The notes under the pieces: generated by a model
Databases searched by the model: none
What the model was told of the DNA's origin: nothing
Seen by the model: the letters and a program-made list of their open reading frames with translations, nothing else
Shown here: positions 18,937 to 28,170 of the stretch, one piece after another
How the letters are laid out: each line of letters begins with the position of its first letter
Position numbering within the stretch: the stretch's first letter is position 1
Assembly: GCF_002591895.1 (NCBI RefSeq)
Contig: NZ_NISX01000005.1
Span: 62,001 to 126,000, forward strand
Source of the DNA: Lacimicrobium alkaliphilum
Lineage (GTDB): Bacteria > Pseudomonadota > Gammaproteobacteria > Enterobacterales > Alteromonadaceae
Direction of reading: 5' to 3'
DNA: 64,000 nt
Position numbers and translations under genes: made by a program

Positions 18937-20877
18937 TTAAGAGGACTTTTTATCGTCGTCTTTGACTTCTTCAAACTCGGCGTCCACCACATCATCATCC
19001 GCTTTAGATGAAGAAGATTGTGCATCACCGTCAGCGGCACCTTCAGCACCTTCTGCAGCCGCTTTCGCCTGGGCAACTTCCATCAGCTTGGAGGAAGCCT
19101 GAATCAACTCCTGAGTTTTAGCCTCAATCTCTGCCTTGTCGTCACCTTTAATGGCGGTCTCCAGCGCAGACACTGCCGTTTCAATCTGAGTCTTGTCTTC
19201 TTCACTCAGCGCATCACCGGCTTCTTCAATCTGCTTACGGGTGGAATGTACCAGTCCGTCAGCCTGGTTGCGGGCCTGCACCATTTCCTCAAACTTCTTA
19301 TCTTCTTCAGCGTTCGCCTCAGCATCCTGCACCATCTTGTTGACTTCATCTTCGGATAAACCCGATGAGGCCTGGATGGTGATTTTCTGTTCTTTGCCGG
19401 TGTCTTTATCTTTGGCAGACACATGCAAAATACCGTCGGCATCCAAATCGAAGGTCACTTCAATCTGAGGTGCACCGCGCATCGCCGGGCGAATACCTTC
19501 AAGGTTAAACTGCCCCAGTGACTTGTTACCGGCAGACTGCTTACGTTCCCCCTGCATCACATGCACAGTTACCGCAGACTGATTATCTTCTGCCGTTGAG
19601 AACACCTGCGACTTTTTGGTCGGAATAGTGGTATTTTTCTCAATCAGCTTGGTCATCACACCGCCCATGGTTTCGATACCCAGAGACAATGGTGTCACAT
19701 CCAGCAGCAGTACGTCTTTTACATCACCGGCCAGTACACCACCCTGGATGGCAGCACCAACAGCAACCGCTTCATCAGGGTTAACGTCTTTACGTGGTGC
19801 CTTACCAAAGAAGTCGGTTACATATTTTTGCACCAATGGCATACGGGTCTGACCGCCCACCATGATGATGTCCTGAATATCAGACACTGACAGATCGGCA
19901 TCAGCCAAAGCTTGCTTAACCGGGCCCAGTGAATCCTTCACCATGTCTTCTACCAGAGACTCCAGTTTGGCACGGGTCACTTTAATAGTCAGGTGCTTAG
20001 GACCTGAACCGTCAGCGGTAATATAAGGCAGGTTCACTTCGGTCTGCTGAGCGGAAGACAATTCAATCTTCGCCTTCTCTGCCGCTTCTTTGAGTCGTTG
20101 CATGGCCAGCGGATCTTTACGCAGATCCATACCCTGATCTTTCTTAAACTCATCAACCAGATAGGTGATCAGGCGATTGTCAAAGTCTTCCCCACCTAAG
20201 TGGGTGTCACCATTGGTAGCCAGTACTTCGAAGGTGTGCTCGCCTTCCACTTCATCAATTTCGATAATGGAAATATCAAAGGTACCACCACCGAGGTCAT
20301 AAACGGCAACCACGTTGTCGCCTTTTTTCTTGTCCATGCCATAAGCAAGGGCTGCAGCTGTGGGTTCGTTGATAATACGTTTTACTTCCAGACCAGCGAT
20401 ACGGCCTGCATCTTTAGTGGCCTGACGCTGAGAGTCATTAAAGTAAGCCGGCACGGTAATAACCGCTGCAGTGACTTCTTCACCGAGGTAATCTTCAGCG
20501 GTTTTCTTCATCTTTTTCAGCACTTCGGCCGAAACCTGCGGCGGTGCCATCTTTTTGTCGTTCACTTCAACCCAGGCATCGCCATTATCGGCTTTGATAA
20601 TTCCAAAGGGCATGATGTCGATATCTCGCTGCACTTCTTTATCTTCCCAGCGACGACCGATCAACCGCTTGATGGCAAACAGGGTGTTTTTCGGGTTAGT
20701 AACCGCCTGACGTTTAGCCGGCTGTCCTACCAGTGTTTCACCGTCTTTCGTGAATGCAATAATCGAGGGGGTGGTACGATCCCCTTCTGCATTTTCGATT
20801 ACACGAGGTTTATCACCATCAAGTACGGCGACACATGAATTTGTTGTACCTAAGTCAATACCAATGATTCTGCCCAT
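18937..20877 (-). CDS. dnaK: Molecular chaperone DnaK (Hsp70)
   Basis: The 646-residue chaperone has an N-terminal ATPase domain ([10 protein letters not shown], then [13 protein letters not shown]), a substrate-binding domain after about residue 390 and an Ala/Asp-rich tail ending in a run of acidic residues and lysines. Length and motifs are normal. It lies between grpE and dnaJ on the same strand, the usual heat-shock cluster. Confidence 0.99.
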   Translation of the reverse strand: MGRIIGIDLGTTNSCVAVLDGDKPRVIENAEGDRTTPSIIAFTKDGETLVGQPAKRQAVTNPKNTLFAIKRLIGRRWEDKEVQRDIDIMPFGIIKADNGDAWVEVNDKKMAPPQVSAEVLKKMKKTAEDYLGEEVTAAVITVPAYFNDSQRQATKDAGRIAGLEVKRIINEPTAAALAYGMDKKKGDNVVAVYDLGGGTFDISIIEIDEVEGEHTFEVLATNGDTHLGGEDFDNRLITYLVDEFKKDQGMDLRKDPLAMQRLKEAAEKAKIELSSAQQTEVNLPYITADGSGPKHLTIKVTRAKLESLVEDMVKDSLGPVKQALADADLSVSDIQDIIMVGGQTRMPLVQKYVTDFFGKAPRKDVNPDEAVAVGAAIQGGVLAGDVKDVLLLDVTPLSLGIETMGGVMTKLIEKNTTIPTKKSQVFSTAEDNQSAVTVHVMQGERKQSAGNKSLGQFNLEGIRPAMRGAPQIEVTFDLDADGILHVSAKDKDTGKEQKITIQASSGLSEDEVNKMVQDAEANAEEDKKFEEMVQARNQADGLVHSTRKQIEEAGDALSEEDKTQIETAVSALETAIKGDDKAEIEAKTQELIQASSKLMEVAQAKAAAEGAEGAADGDAQSSSSKADDDVVDAEFEEVKDDDKKSS

Positions 20878-20917
20878 TAGTCCACTCCAAAAATTTCGTT
20901 AATACCAGTTGCTACTT

Positions 20918-20945
20918 TTGTGGGGATGCCCGAGCTTGTTTTCAA
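20918..20945 (-). promoter_or_regulatory. Possible sigma-32 promoter before dnaK
   Basis: On the minus strand TTGAAA and CCCCACAA are separated by 14 bases, an approximate heat-shock promoter. It overlaps a small hairpin (CTTGTT/AACAAG) in the grpE-dnaK spacer. The -10 match is poorer than at grpE. Confidence 0.35.
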
Positions 20946-20983
20946 TAACAAGGGCAAAAAAATCCCCAGTAAATTTGTGTCTA

Positions 20984-21598
20984 TTAGGCTTCTGTATCCA
21001 CTCCGGCTTCCGGAGCACGGGAAACCATCACCATGGCCGGGCGTAACAGACGTCCGTTTAGCTGATAACCTTTTTGCATGACTGCAATAACGGAATTCGG
21101 CTCCACTTCATCGCTTTCCTGCATCGACATGGCCTGATGCAGATCGGGGTTAAAGCTCTCTCCCTGCGGATCGATGACCTGCATGCCGAATTTCTCGATG
21201 GTGGAGATAAATGACTTATGTGTCAGTTCCACACCTTCGATTAATGGCTTCACGGCTTCATTGCTGGCATCAGCCACCTGCAATGCGCGCTCAAGGTTAT
21301 CGATCACGTTCAGCAGTTCACCGGCAAAGCGTTCAAGTGCAAACTTTCTGGCCTTATCAATTTCAGCTTCGGCTCGTTTGCGCGCATTCTCCATATCGGC
21401 CCGAGCCCTGAGCACAGAGTCTTTCTGATCCCTGACTGTGGTTTCCGCTTTTTCAAGGGCCAATTCCAGTTCAGCGATTCGTTGCTCCTCCGGGCTCAGC
21501 TTCTGCTCTTGCTGAGCATCTTGCTCAGCCTGAACATCCTGTTGTTTTTCAGTCTCCGGCTGCTGCTCGTCTTGTTGTGGCTGCTGCTCGTTGCTCAT
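20984..21598 (-). CDS. grpE: Nucleotide exchange factor GrpE
   Basis: At 204 residues this is the DnaK nucleotide exchange factor. A Gln/Glu-rich disordered N-terminus (about 1-40) is followed by the long helix and the C-terminal beta domain with NPDLHQAMS and [22 protein letters not shown] strong sigma-32 promoter lies upstream. It is the first gene of the grpE-dnaK-dnaJ group and divergent from nadK. Confidence 0.97.
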   Translation of the reverse strand: MSNEQQPQQDEQQPETEKQQDVQAEQDAQQEQKLSPEEQRIAELELALEKAETTVRDQKDSVLRARADMENARKRAEAEIDKARKFALERFAGELLNVIDNLERALQVADASNEAVKPLIEGVELTHKSFISTIEKFGMQVIDPQGESFNPDLHQAMSMQESDEVEPNSVIAVMQKGYQLNGRLLRPAMVMVSRAPEAGVDTEA

Positions 21599-21642
21599 TC
21601 GGCTCTCCGTCTAACTAAGTCTGTAAATCAGGTTGCAGCAGT

Positions 21643-21670
21643 AAATGGGGTTGGTTTACAGCGATTCAAG
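21643..21670 (-). promoter_or_regulatory. Sigma-32 heat-shock promoter of grpE
   Basis: On the minus strand CTTGAA (21665-21670) and CCCCATTT (21643-21650) are separated by 14 bases, matching the RpoH consensus. The -10 ends 44 bases before the grpE start. Confidence 0.8.
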
Positions 21671-21832
21671 GGGTTTTTCCAACTTTCCATCACAGCAATG
21701 GCTATTGCATTATTTACCGCGACAGTTACTCTCTTTGTGATTAGGATAAACAGATACTCTATTCGCCTCAGATGCCCCGCATCTGACCGCGTTTACGATT
21801 ACCAAGCCGCAACTGATAATGGGCCTGTAGCC

Positions 21833-22714
21833 ATGCAAGAACGCTTTAAAACCATAGGGTTGATTGGTAAACCCGATCATCAGGGAGCGAATGAGAGCCT
21901 CAGGGCAATCTATGAATACCTGATACAGAACGGCTATCGTGTACTGGTTGAAGAACAGGTTGCTACCCGATTCGATAACGACAACCTTGAAGCAATGGAT
22001 ATTGTCGGCATTGGTAAAGTCGCCGATCTGGCTATTGTGGTAGGCGGCGACGGCAATATGCTGGGCGCGGCGCGGGTACTATCGCGCTTTAATGTCGGCG
22101 TGGTTGGCGTCAACCGGGGTAACCTGGGCTTTTTAACCGACATCCATCCGGATAATATTGAAGCCCAGTTAGACGATATTTTTGCCGGTAACTATGTGAC
22201 TGAGCAACGTTTTTTACTTGAAGTAGAAGTTTACCGACATGATCAGCTAAAAAGCAGCAATGCCGCAGTTAATGAAGCCGTAGTGCATCACAGCGAAGTA
22301 GCACATATGATGGAATTTGAAGTGCATGTTGATGCTCAGTTTGTGTTCAGCCAGCGCTCTGATGGCCTGATTATCGCCACGCCAACAGGCTCAACCGCCT
22401 ACTCCCTCTCCGGTGGTGGTCCCATACTGATGCCCAATCTCGATGCGCTGACGCTGGTGCCCATGTTTCCTCATACCCTGAGTAGCCGCCCTATTGTATT
22501 GGATGCCAACAGTGAGATCCGGCTGGTGATCTCCCAGGACAACACCGAAACCCTGCAGGTCAGTTGTGATGGCCATGTAGTATTAAGTGTATTGCCCGGC
22601 GATGAAATTCGTATTCGCAAAAACCCCTACACCCTGCGTCTTATCCACCCTAAAAGCTATAACTATTTCAGCGTATTACGGGCCAAACTGGGCTGGGGTA
22701 GCAAGCTTTATTAG
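21833..22714 (+). CDS. nadK: NAD kinase
   Basis: This 293-residue enzyme phosphorylates NAD to NADP. The GGDGN motif ([13 protein letters not shown]) supplies the catalytic Asp, and [10 protein letters not shown] and [15 protein letters not shown] are present. The frame is open back into grpE on the other strand, but the ATG at 21833 ([14 protein letters not shown]) matches the family start and normal length. It lies upstream of recN on the same strand, as in E. coli. Confidence 0.97.
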   Translation: MQERFKTIGLIGKPDHQGANESLRAIYEYLIQNGYRVLVEEQVATRFDNDNLEAMDIVGIGKVADLAIVVGGDGNMLGAARVLSRFNVGVVGVNRGNLGFLTDIHPDNIEAQLDDIFAGNYVTEQRFLLEVEVYRHDQLKSSNAAVNEAVVHHSEVAHMMEFEVHVDAQFVFSQRSDGLIIATPTGSTAYSLSGGGPILMPNLDALTLVPMFPHTLSSRPIVLDANSEIRLVISQDNTETLQVSCDGHVVLSVLPGDEIRIRKNPYTLRLIHPKSYNYFSVLRAKLGWGSKLY

Positions 22715-22857
22715 TGAAGTGTGAGGAATTGTAGGGCCGAATTTATGCGGACGATCGCGTCAGCCGGTTAAATTCAACTCTGTATCAGTAAGGGGTGAGG
22801 AGATAGGAGAGAAGGATCAGGAAAAATTTTTATCAGATGCTGGACAGAAATATTTAA

Positions 22858-22873
22858 CTGTATATAGTTACAG
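22858..22873. promoter_or_regulatory. LexA (SOS) box 1 before recN
   Basis: CTGTATATAGTTACAG fits CTGT-N8-ACAG with an AT-rich centre. Together with the next box it lies in the 45 bases before the recN start, matching the multi-operator control known for recN. Confidence 0.85.
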
Positions 22874-22877
22874 CGAC

Positions 22878-22893
22878 CTGTATAAATAAACAG
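22878..22893. promoter_or_regulatory. LexA (SOS) box 2 before recN
   Basis: CTGTATAAATAAACAG fits CTGT-N8-ACAG. Its centre is 20 bases from that of box 1, about two helical turns, so two LexA dimers could bind the same face. It ends nine bases before the ATG and overlaps the AGAGG ribosome site. Confidence 0.85.
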
Positions 22894-22902
22894 AGGTTTA
22901 CA

Positions 22903-24558
22903 ATGCTGGTACAACTTTCTATCCGACATTTTGCAATTGTTCAGTCCCTCGATATCGACCTGGCGAAGGGGATGACCGCGGTCACCGGGGAAACCGGTGC
23001 GGGGAAATCGATCGCCATCGATGCTCTGGGCCTGTGTTTAGGTGACCGGGCCGAAGCCAGCATGGTGCGAAAAGGGGCTAAGAAAGCCGAGATCACTGCC
23101 AGTTTCACTCTGGATGATTTACCGGCGGCAACACGCTGGCTCACTGAGCAGGATATGGATACTGAAGAATGTATCATCCGGCGGGTGATCTCCGCAGAAG
23201 GCCGCTCTAAAGCTTATATAAACGGTATACCCGCTTCACTTCAGCAGTTAAAGATACTGGGTAACCTGCTTATCAGTATCCATGGCCAGCATGCCCATCA
23301 ACAATTACTCAAAGCAGACAATCAGCGCCGCATTGTCGATGACTTTGCTAAACACTCGCCGTTACTGGACAAGGTCAGGCAGGCCTTTAATATATTGCAG
23401 GAAAGTAAGCAGGACTATCAGGCCCTGTTGCAAAACCAGGAGCAGCGTGAGGCCCGGCGTCAGTTGCTGGAGTATCAGGTACAGGAGCTGAATGACTTTG
23501 CCATTGAGGAAGAGGAGTTTGCCAGCCTTGAGAAAGAACATAAACGCCTGAGTCACAGCCAGAGCCTGCTGGAACAGTCACAACTGAGTTTTCATCAGCT
23601 TTATGATGACGACGATATCAATGCCCTGTCATTGATCCAGCATGCCGTAGACAGGCTTTCTGAGTTACGTGAGCAGGATGCCAGCCTGGTGCCGATTATT
23701 GAGCTGCTGTCTGAAGCCACCATTCAGGTTGATGAAGCTGCCGTGCAGTTACGTGACTATGTAGAAGGGCTGGAGATCGATCCATTGCGAATGCAGCAGG
23801 TTGAAGAGCGCTTCTCCAAAGCCATGGAACTGGCACGCAAACATCAGGTAGTACCGGAAAACCTGTATCAGCACCACCAGCAGTTGCTGCATGAATATGC
23901 ACAGTTGCAACAGGATGATGATCGTCTTGAGCAGCTCGCCGATAAACTGGACAATCTTAAGCAGGATTATGTGCATCATGCACAGGCACTGAGTCAATCC
24001 AGACAACAGGCCGGTAACAAACTGGCCCGCGAAATAGAACAGCGTATTCGCAAAATGAATATGGCCCAGGCTAAAGTTGAGGTGCAGGTAGCGTTCGACC
24101 CCAGTGCTACTATCAGCCGCTATGGCCTGGATCAGATTCACCTGCTGGTTGCCACTAACCCAGGACAACCACCAGAGGTACTCGAGAAAGTCGCTTCAGG
24201 CGGTGAACTGTCTCGAATCGGCCTCGCCGTTCAGGTCATTACCAGCCATCAGGTACCCACCTTGATATTTGATGAAGTCGATTCAGGCATCAGCGGGCCT
24301 ACCGCTTCTGTTGTCGGCCAGTTATTGCGTAAACTCGGCGAAAAGGCCCAGGTACTTTGTGTAACGCATCTGCCACAGGTAGCCGCCAGTGCCCACAATC
24401 AGATGTTGGTGACCAAATTCAGTGACGGCACAACTACCGAAACCCATATGCAGACACTTGAGCAGGAACAACGAGTGGAAGAGCTGGCACGTTTGCTCAC
24501 CGGTGACAAACTCACCGAAACGGCTATGGCGAATGCCAGGGAACTTCTCGCTCATTAG
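22903..24558 (+). CDS. recN: DNA repair protein RecN
   Basis: This 551-residue SMC-like ATPase acts in double-strand break repair. Walker A (GETGAGKS) is near 30, a long coiled-coil region spans about 150-350, and the ABC signature (ASGGELSRIGLA) and Walker B (IFDEVDSGISG) are in the C-terminal half. Length is normal. Two LexA boxes upstream make it SOS-inducible. Confidence 0.98.
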   Translation: MLVQLSIRHFAIVQSLDIDLAKGMTAVTGETGAGKSIAIDALGLCLGDRAEASMVRKGAKKAEITASFTLDDLPAATRWLTEQDMDTEECIIRRVISAEGRSKAYINGIPASLQQLKILGNLLISIHGQHAHQQLLKADNQRRIVDDFAKHSPLLDKVRQAFNILQESKQDYQALLQNQEQREARRQLLEYQVQELNDFAIEEEEFASLEKEHKRLSHSQSLLEQSQLSFHQLYDDDDINALSLIQHAVDRLSELREQDASLVPIIELLSEATIQVDEAAVQLRDYVEGLEIDPLRMQQVEERFSKAMELARKHQVVPENLYQHHQQLLHEYAQLQQDDDRLEQLADKLDNLKQDYVHHAQALSQSRQQAGNKLAREIEQRIRKMNMAQAKVEVQVAFDPSATISRYGLDQIHLLVATNPGQPPEVLEKVASGGELSRIGLAVQVITSHQVPTLIFDEVDSGISGPTASVVGQLLRKLGEKAQVLCVTHLPQVAASAHNQMLVTKFSDGTTTETHMQTLEQEQRVEELARLLTGDKLTETAMANARELLAH

Positions 24559-24704
24559 AGGCTCTTAGCAGCGGCCTGTCAGATGACAACGTTCTGGATG
24601 AAGGCCGCCGATTTCCTGACTTATTGTCACCCTGCTTAGATCTGCCATAGACAGTTCTACGGCAAACAGTTAGGATGCAGCCACTCAGTGAAGACCGAAT
24701 AACT

Positions 24705-25064
24705 ATGACCTATAAAAAACTCTTAATCAGCCTCATTATTCTTACAAGCTTGCAAGCCTGCCAAAGCTGGATTTACCGTATTGATATTCCTCAGGGCAAC
24801 TACCTGGATCAGGATGATATCGACAAGTTACGGGTACAAATGAGCAGGGAACAGGTAGCTTTTATTCTTGGCAAGCCTGTAATTGAAGATACCTTTAGTG
24901 ATGACAAATGGTATTACGTTTACACCATGAAACGTGGCATGGGTGGTAAGGATGTGCGTAAAGATCTTGTGCTTGAGTTTAAAGACGACGCACTGGCGAC
25001 CATGCAGGGCGATTTTGAGCAGCCAGAAAACTTCAATACGCCTTTAAATCAACAGCCAGAATAA
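24705..25064 (+). CDS. bamE: Outer membrane assembly lipoprotein BamE
   Basis: The 119-residue lipoprotein begins MTYKKLLISL with lipobox LQAC, followed by the BamE/SmpA/OmlA domain (YRIDIPQGNYL, MSREQVAFILGKP, WYYVYTMKRG). It is a component of the BAM beta-barrel assembly complex at the inner leaflet of the outer membrane. The start at 24705 gives a proper signal peptide. It is convergent with ratB over a shared hairpin. The recN-bamE-ratB-ratA-smpB order is as in E. coli. Confidence 0.93.
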   Translation: MTYKKLLISLIILTSLQACQSWIYRIDIPQGNYLDQDDIDKLRVQMSREQVAFILGKPVIEDTFSDDKWYYVYTMKRGMGGKDVRKDLVLEFKDDALATMQGDFEQPENFNTPLNQQPE

Positions 25065-25082
25065 TATTTATCAGAATCAATG

Positions 25083-25105
25083 CAGGCGGAATTACACTCC
25101 GCCTG
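25083..25105. terminator. Bidirectional terminator between bamE and ratB
   Basis: CAGGCGGA and TCCGCCTG form an 8-bp stem with a seven-base loop between the two converging stops. T-runs are weak, so efficiency is uncertain. Confidence 0.65.
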
Positions 25106-25108
25106 TAT

Positions 25109-25474
25109 TTAATCACTGCCTTGTTCTGGTGCTTTGCGTTTTAACGAATTCACCCGCCCCCCGGTGACTTTGTCGGCACGGCCTTCTTGTTTTGCTTTTT
25201 CGGCCCGGCGCCGTCTGACTTCTTTCGGGTCTGCAATTAATGGCCTGTAGATAGCGATTCTGTCACCTTCTTTGGGCTGATCATCAAGCTTACAGGTTTT
25301 GTACCAAATACCGACCTTACTGTTTGCAAGATCAATGTGCTCAAAGCGGCGCAGAATACCTGAGGCTTTAATGGCCTGTTCTACCGTGGCGCCCTGCTCC
25401 ACTACCACTTCCATCAGTGCCTGTTGATCCGGCAATGCATAGGTCACTTCAAGACGAATCTGCTTATCGGTCAC
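25109..25474 (-). CDS. RnfH/RatB family protein
   Basis: This is a 121-residue ubiquitin-like small protein (beta-grasp, UPF0125), with the IRLEVTYALPDQQ start, VEQAIKASGILRRF and GDRIAIYRPL. The start is GTG at 25474, supported by a GGGAGGTG ribosome site; the frame is open further upstream but lacks family similarity. It overlaps the ratA stop by 11 bases. The C-terminus is basic. Function is not firmly established in the family; in E. coli it is ratB, next to ratA. Confidence 0.88.
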   Translation of the reverse strand: MTDKQIRLEVTYALPDQQALMEVVVEQGATVEQAIKASGILRRFEHIDLANSKVGIWYKTCKLDDQPKEGDRIAIYRPLIADPKEVRRRRAEKAKQEGRADKVTGGRVNSLKRKAPEQGSD

Positions 25475-25901
25475 CGTACACCTCCCTGGCCCGCTGCGTA
25501 AAAGCTGACACCATATTGCTGGCAATACTGCTGAATATTTTTCCAAAGGCCGCCTGTGCCAGGCGACTGGCAAATTCAAACTTCAGATCTAATTCAATTT
25601 TACAGGCATCGGCAGACAACGGCGTAAACCGCCAGCCACCGCTTAAATGACTGAAAGGCCCTTCAATCAACTCCATCTGAATATACTCTCCCCGCTTCAG
25701 CTGGTTCTGGGTAGTAAACCACTGACGTAAACCGCCTTTACTGATCAGAATTGAGGCCTTCATGCGGTCTTCATCGGCGTTATGCACCTGTGTCTCGGCG
25801 CAGCCAGGAAGGAACTGGGGATAGGCATCAACATCGTTAACCAAATCAAACATGGATTCAGCACTGTAACTGACCAGTGCACTGCGATTCACATTCGCCA
25901 T
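25464..25901 (-). CDS. ratA: RatA-type START/SRPBCC protein
   Basis: The 145-residue protein has a coenzyme Q-binding/START-like fold (Polyketide_cyc family; VNDVDAYPQFLPGC is a hallmark). E. coli RatA has been described as a toxin that blocks 70S association, and homologues of this family bind ubiquinone. The ATG at 25901 with an AAGGAG ribosome site is preferred over an upstream ATG. It is divergent from smpB, the conserved arrangement. Confidence 0.88.
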   Translation of the reverse strand: MANVNRSALVSYSAESMFDLVNDVDAYPQFLPGCAETQVHNADEDRMKASILISKGGLRQWFTTQNQLKRGEYIQMELIEGPFSHLSGGWRFTPLSADACKIELDLKFEFASRLAQAAFGKIFSSIASNMVSAFTQRAREVYGDR

Positions 25902-26128
25902 CAAGACTCCTTCATTGTGCCCCACCAGTACAGGGACATTACGGATATGGCGGCATGTTTGCCAGCCGCCATGAAAAATTCGTTGCAGTATACCCCCAAG
26001 TCACCTTAAAGTGCAGGCCCGTCACCCTTTTACGGGTGTGCAAAGCGCTGCAATAAGACAACCTGAGCATATATTGACCAGGTAACCTGAAACTCGCATA
26101 TTAAGGCCATTTGGGTATAATACCGCCG

Positions 26129-26608
26129 ATGAATAAGAAGACGAACAAATCTAAACAAAGCAGCACTATTGCGCTGAATAAGAAGGCCCGCCACGAGTAC
26201 TTTCTCGAAGACAAATTCGAAGCAGGATTGTCACTACAGGGGTGGGAAGTCAAAAGCATCCGTGCCGGTAAGGTTAATCTCTCAGACAGCTATGTGATCA
26301 TTCACAACGGCGAAGCTTATCTGCTTGGCTGCAGTATTCAGCCAATGAAAGAGGCCTCGAGCCACGTGGTGTGCGACCCGGACCGCTCCCGCAAACTATT
26401 ATTAAAGCAAAGAGAAATAAATCGCCTGATCGGTGCCCGCGAACGCCAGGGCTATTCGATTGTGGCCACCGCCATGTACTGGAAAAAGTGCTGGGTCAAA
26501 GTTGAGGTTTACCTGGCTAAAGGTAAACACAATCAGGACAAGCGGGATACAGTGAAAAACCGCGACTGGGAACGTCAGAAAGAACGGATTATGAAGCACA
26601 GTGCCTGA
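26129..26608 (+). CDS. smpB: SsrA-binding protein SmpB
   Basis: This 159-residue tmRNA-binding protein escorts tmRNA to stalled ribosomes. It contains [30 protein letters not shown] and the basic C-terminal tail [19 protein letters not shown]. The ATG at 26129 fits the family start; an in-frame ATG at 26111 overlaps a TATAAT-like element. The ssrA gene follows 136 bases downstream on the same strand. Confidence 0.97.
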   Translation: MNKKTNKSKQSSTIALNKKARHEYFLEDKFEAGLSLQGWEVKSIRAGKVNLSDSYVIIHNGEAYLLGCSIQPMKEASSHVVCDPDRSRKLLLKQREINRLIGARERQGYSIVATAMYWKKCWVKVEVYLAKGKHNQDKRDTVKNRDWERQKERIMKHSA

Positions 26609-26681
26609 CAGAACCTGAAAACTGATTTCTGTCACCCACAACACTGGCAACCATCTCAGATTATCAGGAAAGATTAAATTT

Positions 26682-26711
26682 TTACTGCGCAGCTCTTGAA
26701 TATGGTACACT
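26682..26711 (+). promoter_or_regulatory. Candidate ssrA promoter
   Basis: TTACTG (26682-26687) and TACACT (26706-26711) are spaced by 18 bases, about 35 bases before the mature tmRNA 5' end. This would leave a short leader for RNase P removal. Confidence 0.35.
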
Positions 26712-26744
26712 TGAGGCGCATATAGAGATTGTGTGAACGATTTC

Positions 26745-27105
26745 GGGGCTGATTTTGGATTCGACAGGATTCTGGACGCCTGAGGTGCATGCAGAGGAGC
26801 GGTTGGCCTCTTTAAAAAGCCGCACTTAAAGTAGTCGCAAACGACGAAAACTACGCTCTCGCCGCTTAATAACCGGCCGTGAGCCCTTCCACTCAGACTT
26901 CGTTCATGGGTAGAGGTTCGGAAGGTCATCCACATGAACTAGCGAGGGAAACCCGCCTGGGGTTGAACCGCGAAATATAAGCAGGACCGCTATGAGAAAT
27001 CCTGTTTGTCGGAGTTCGAAATAGTTAAATAAAAGACAAAATAAGCATGTAGTACCAACGGTAGACGCTTTCTGGACGCGGGTTCGAGTCCCGCCAGCTC
27101 CACCA
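26745..27105 (+). ncRNA. ssrA: tmRNA (transfer-messenger RNA)
   Basis: The 361-nt RNA starts GGGGCTGATTTTGGATTCGA and ends in the alanyl acceptor GCCAGCTCCACCA, with GGTTCGAGTCCC as the T-arm. The tag frame reads ANDENYALAA then TAA (about 26837-26869), identical to the E. coli tag. It rescues ribosomes on broken mRNA with SmpB. A copy of its last 19 bases including flank recurs at 27253. Confidence 0.98.
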
Positions 27106-27113
27106 ATTCTAAG

Positions 27114-27140
27114 AGGCCACCCTGCAGGGTGGCCTTTTTT
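27114..27140 (+). terminator. Rho-independent terminator of ssrA
   Basis: The perfect palindrome AGGCCACCCTGCAGGGTGGC (extending to CCT, 27114-27135) is followed by a T-run, directly after the tmRNA 3' end. Confidence 0.9.
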
Positions 27141-27166
27141 ATTTGTGTTCGGGACGAGAACCCGCA

Positions 27167-27252
27167 GGGTTCGACAAATTTGTCGGGAGCGAATTTGAAC
27201 ATAGGAGGCACGACGATGGCCCTTAGGGCGGAGGACAGAATGTCCGGAATAA
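27167..27252 (+). repeat. tRNA-linked hairpin repeat, copy A (in duplicated ssrA T-arm)
   Basis: GGGTTCGA at 27167-27174 repeats the T-arm of ssrA. It is followed by GACAAATTTGTC (a perfect 12-base palindrome), GGGAGC, AATTTG, ACAT, GATGGCCC..AGGGCG, then GTCCGGA, and finally a copy of the ssrA 3' end. The order and words match copy B at 47582. The element thus interrupts a second partial copy of the tmRNA acceptor end between T-loop and T-stem. Confidence 0.75.
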
Positions 27253-27271
27253 TCCCGCCAGCTCCACCAAT
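27253..27271 (+). repeat. Duplicated 3' end of ssrA
   Basis: TCCCGCCAGCTCCACCAAT repeats 27089-27107 exactly, 164 bases downstream. The 3' ends of tRNA/tmRNA genes are common integrase attachment sites, so this may be an att-like scar, but no integrase is present. The 27106-27388 interval contains the terminator, element A and this copy. Confidence 0.85.
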
Positions 27272-27273
27272 AC

Positions 27274-27304
27274 AAACCCTGTGCCGCAAGGCATGGGGTT
27301 TTTT
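27274..27304 (+). terminator. Second terminator after the duplicated ssrA end
   Basis: AAACCCTGTGCC and GGCATGGGGTTT pair over 12 bp with two G-U pairs around a GCAA tetraloop, followed by T residues. It resembles a terminator that travelled with, or once served, the duplicated RNA end. Confidence 0.85.
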
Positions 27305-27352
27305 ATTGGCCGCTTTATACCACCTGCCTGTTTGTTGCTTAGCTGATTCACA

Positions 27353-27396
27353 TTGACAAGCATCCCATTTTGGGACTATTCTCGTTTTATGAGAAT
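27353..27396 (+). promoter_or_regulatory. higBA promoter with palindromic operator over the start codon
   Basis: TTGACA (27353) and TATTCT (27377) are 18 bases apart. The inverted repeat ATTCTC-N7-GAGAAT (27378-27396) covers the -10 and the higB ATG, a typical site for autorepression by the antitoxin or the complex. Confidence 0.65.
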
Positions 27397-27691
27397 AATA
27401 GCCTTGTCCACACTGAAAGCATTCTGGGAAAATAATCCTGAGTATCTGGATGCTAAAGAGCCAGCACTGGCCTGGTATCGTCATACACTGGCTGCTGACT
27501 GGAGTACACCGGCCGAGGTGAAACAGGACTTTAGAAATGCCAGTATCCTCAAAGATGGGCGTGTAGTTTTCAATATTGCAGGCAATAAGTACCGACTGGT
27601 CGTTTGGATCAACTACGCCTATCGAGTCGTATACATCCGTTTTATTGGCACTCATGTGCAGTACGATAAAATAGATGCGCAAACAATTTAG
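27389..27691 (+). CDS. higB: HigB-family toxin (RelE superfamily)
   Basis: The 100-residue protein begins MRIIALSTLKAFW and contains WSTPAEVKQDFRNASIL, VFNIAGNKYRLVV and IRFIGTHVQYDKID, the hallmarks of the HigB/YgjN-type mRNA interferase that cleaves translated mRNA on the ribosome. The start at 27389 is chosen over an earlier in-frame codon at 27353 that lies in the promoter. The antitoxin gene follows 41 bases later, in toxin-first order as usual for higBA. Confidence 0.88.
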   Translation: MRIIALSTLKAFWENNPEYLDAKEPALAWYRHTLAADWSTPAEVKQDFRNASILKDGRVVFNIAGNKYRLVVWINYAYRVVYIRFIGTHVQYDKIDAQTI

Positions 27692-27732
27692 CCTGGCACC
27701 TCGCAGTTAACAGGGGTTGGAGAGCGTTAATT

Positions 27733-28101
27733 ATGAACATTAAACCAATTAGAACTGATGCCGACTATCATGCGGCATTAAAAGAGATTGAGGGCCTGAT
27801 GATGGCCAAAACGGATACGCCGGAAGGTGAAAAGCTTGATGTCATGGTCACATTGATCGAGGCTTATGAAGCGAGGCATTTTCCTATGGAATTGCCAGAT
27901 CCTGTTGAGGCCATAAAATTCGAAATGGAACGCAAAGGCCTAACCGTAAAAGATCTTGAGCCAATGATCGGCAAAAGCAATCGCGTTTATGAGATCCTGA
28001 ATCATAAGCGTTCACTGACCTTAAAAATGATCTGGAGACTTCATCAAGGCTTGGGTATTCCTGCTGAATCACTGATCAAACCACCTCAGACATATCTTTG
28101 A
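27733..28101 (+). CDS. higA: HigA-family antitoxin (HTH)
   Basis: This 122-residue protein has an N-terminal region of HigA/YgjM type (MNIKPIRTDADYHAALKEIEGLM) and a C-terminal helix-turn-helix (KGLTVKDLEPMIGKSNRVYEILNHKRSLT). It neutralises HigB and represses the operon. The pair lies next to ssrA, a common insertion neighbourhood for such modules. Confidence 0.88.
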   Translation: MNIKPIRTDADYHAALKEIEGLMMAKTDTPEGEKLDVMVTLIEAYEARHFPMELPDPVEAIKFEMERKGLTVKDLEPMIGKSNRVYEILNHKRSLTLKMIWRLHQGLGIPAESLIKPPQTYL

Positions 28102-28170
28102 CCCGTTCTCATAGAAAATAATTTATCTAATCCAAACCGCATAAAAAATAGTCATTGTTGAAGGTAACGA

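Noticed and set aside
21482..21832. N-terminal extension of nadK
   Set aside because: The extension is the antisense of grpE and its promoter (Leu-rich artefact); the family start is at 21833.
27089..27271. Intact genomic island bounded by ssrA att sites
   Set aside because: Only 164 bp lie between the direct repeats, with no integrase, so at most a scar or minimal element.
26402..27275. Minus-strand open frames across smpB and ssrA
   Set aside because: These are antisense to tmRNA and smpB and carry spurious phrases from the repeat.
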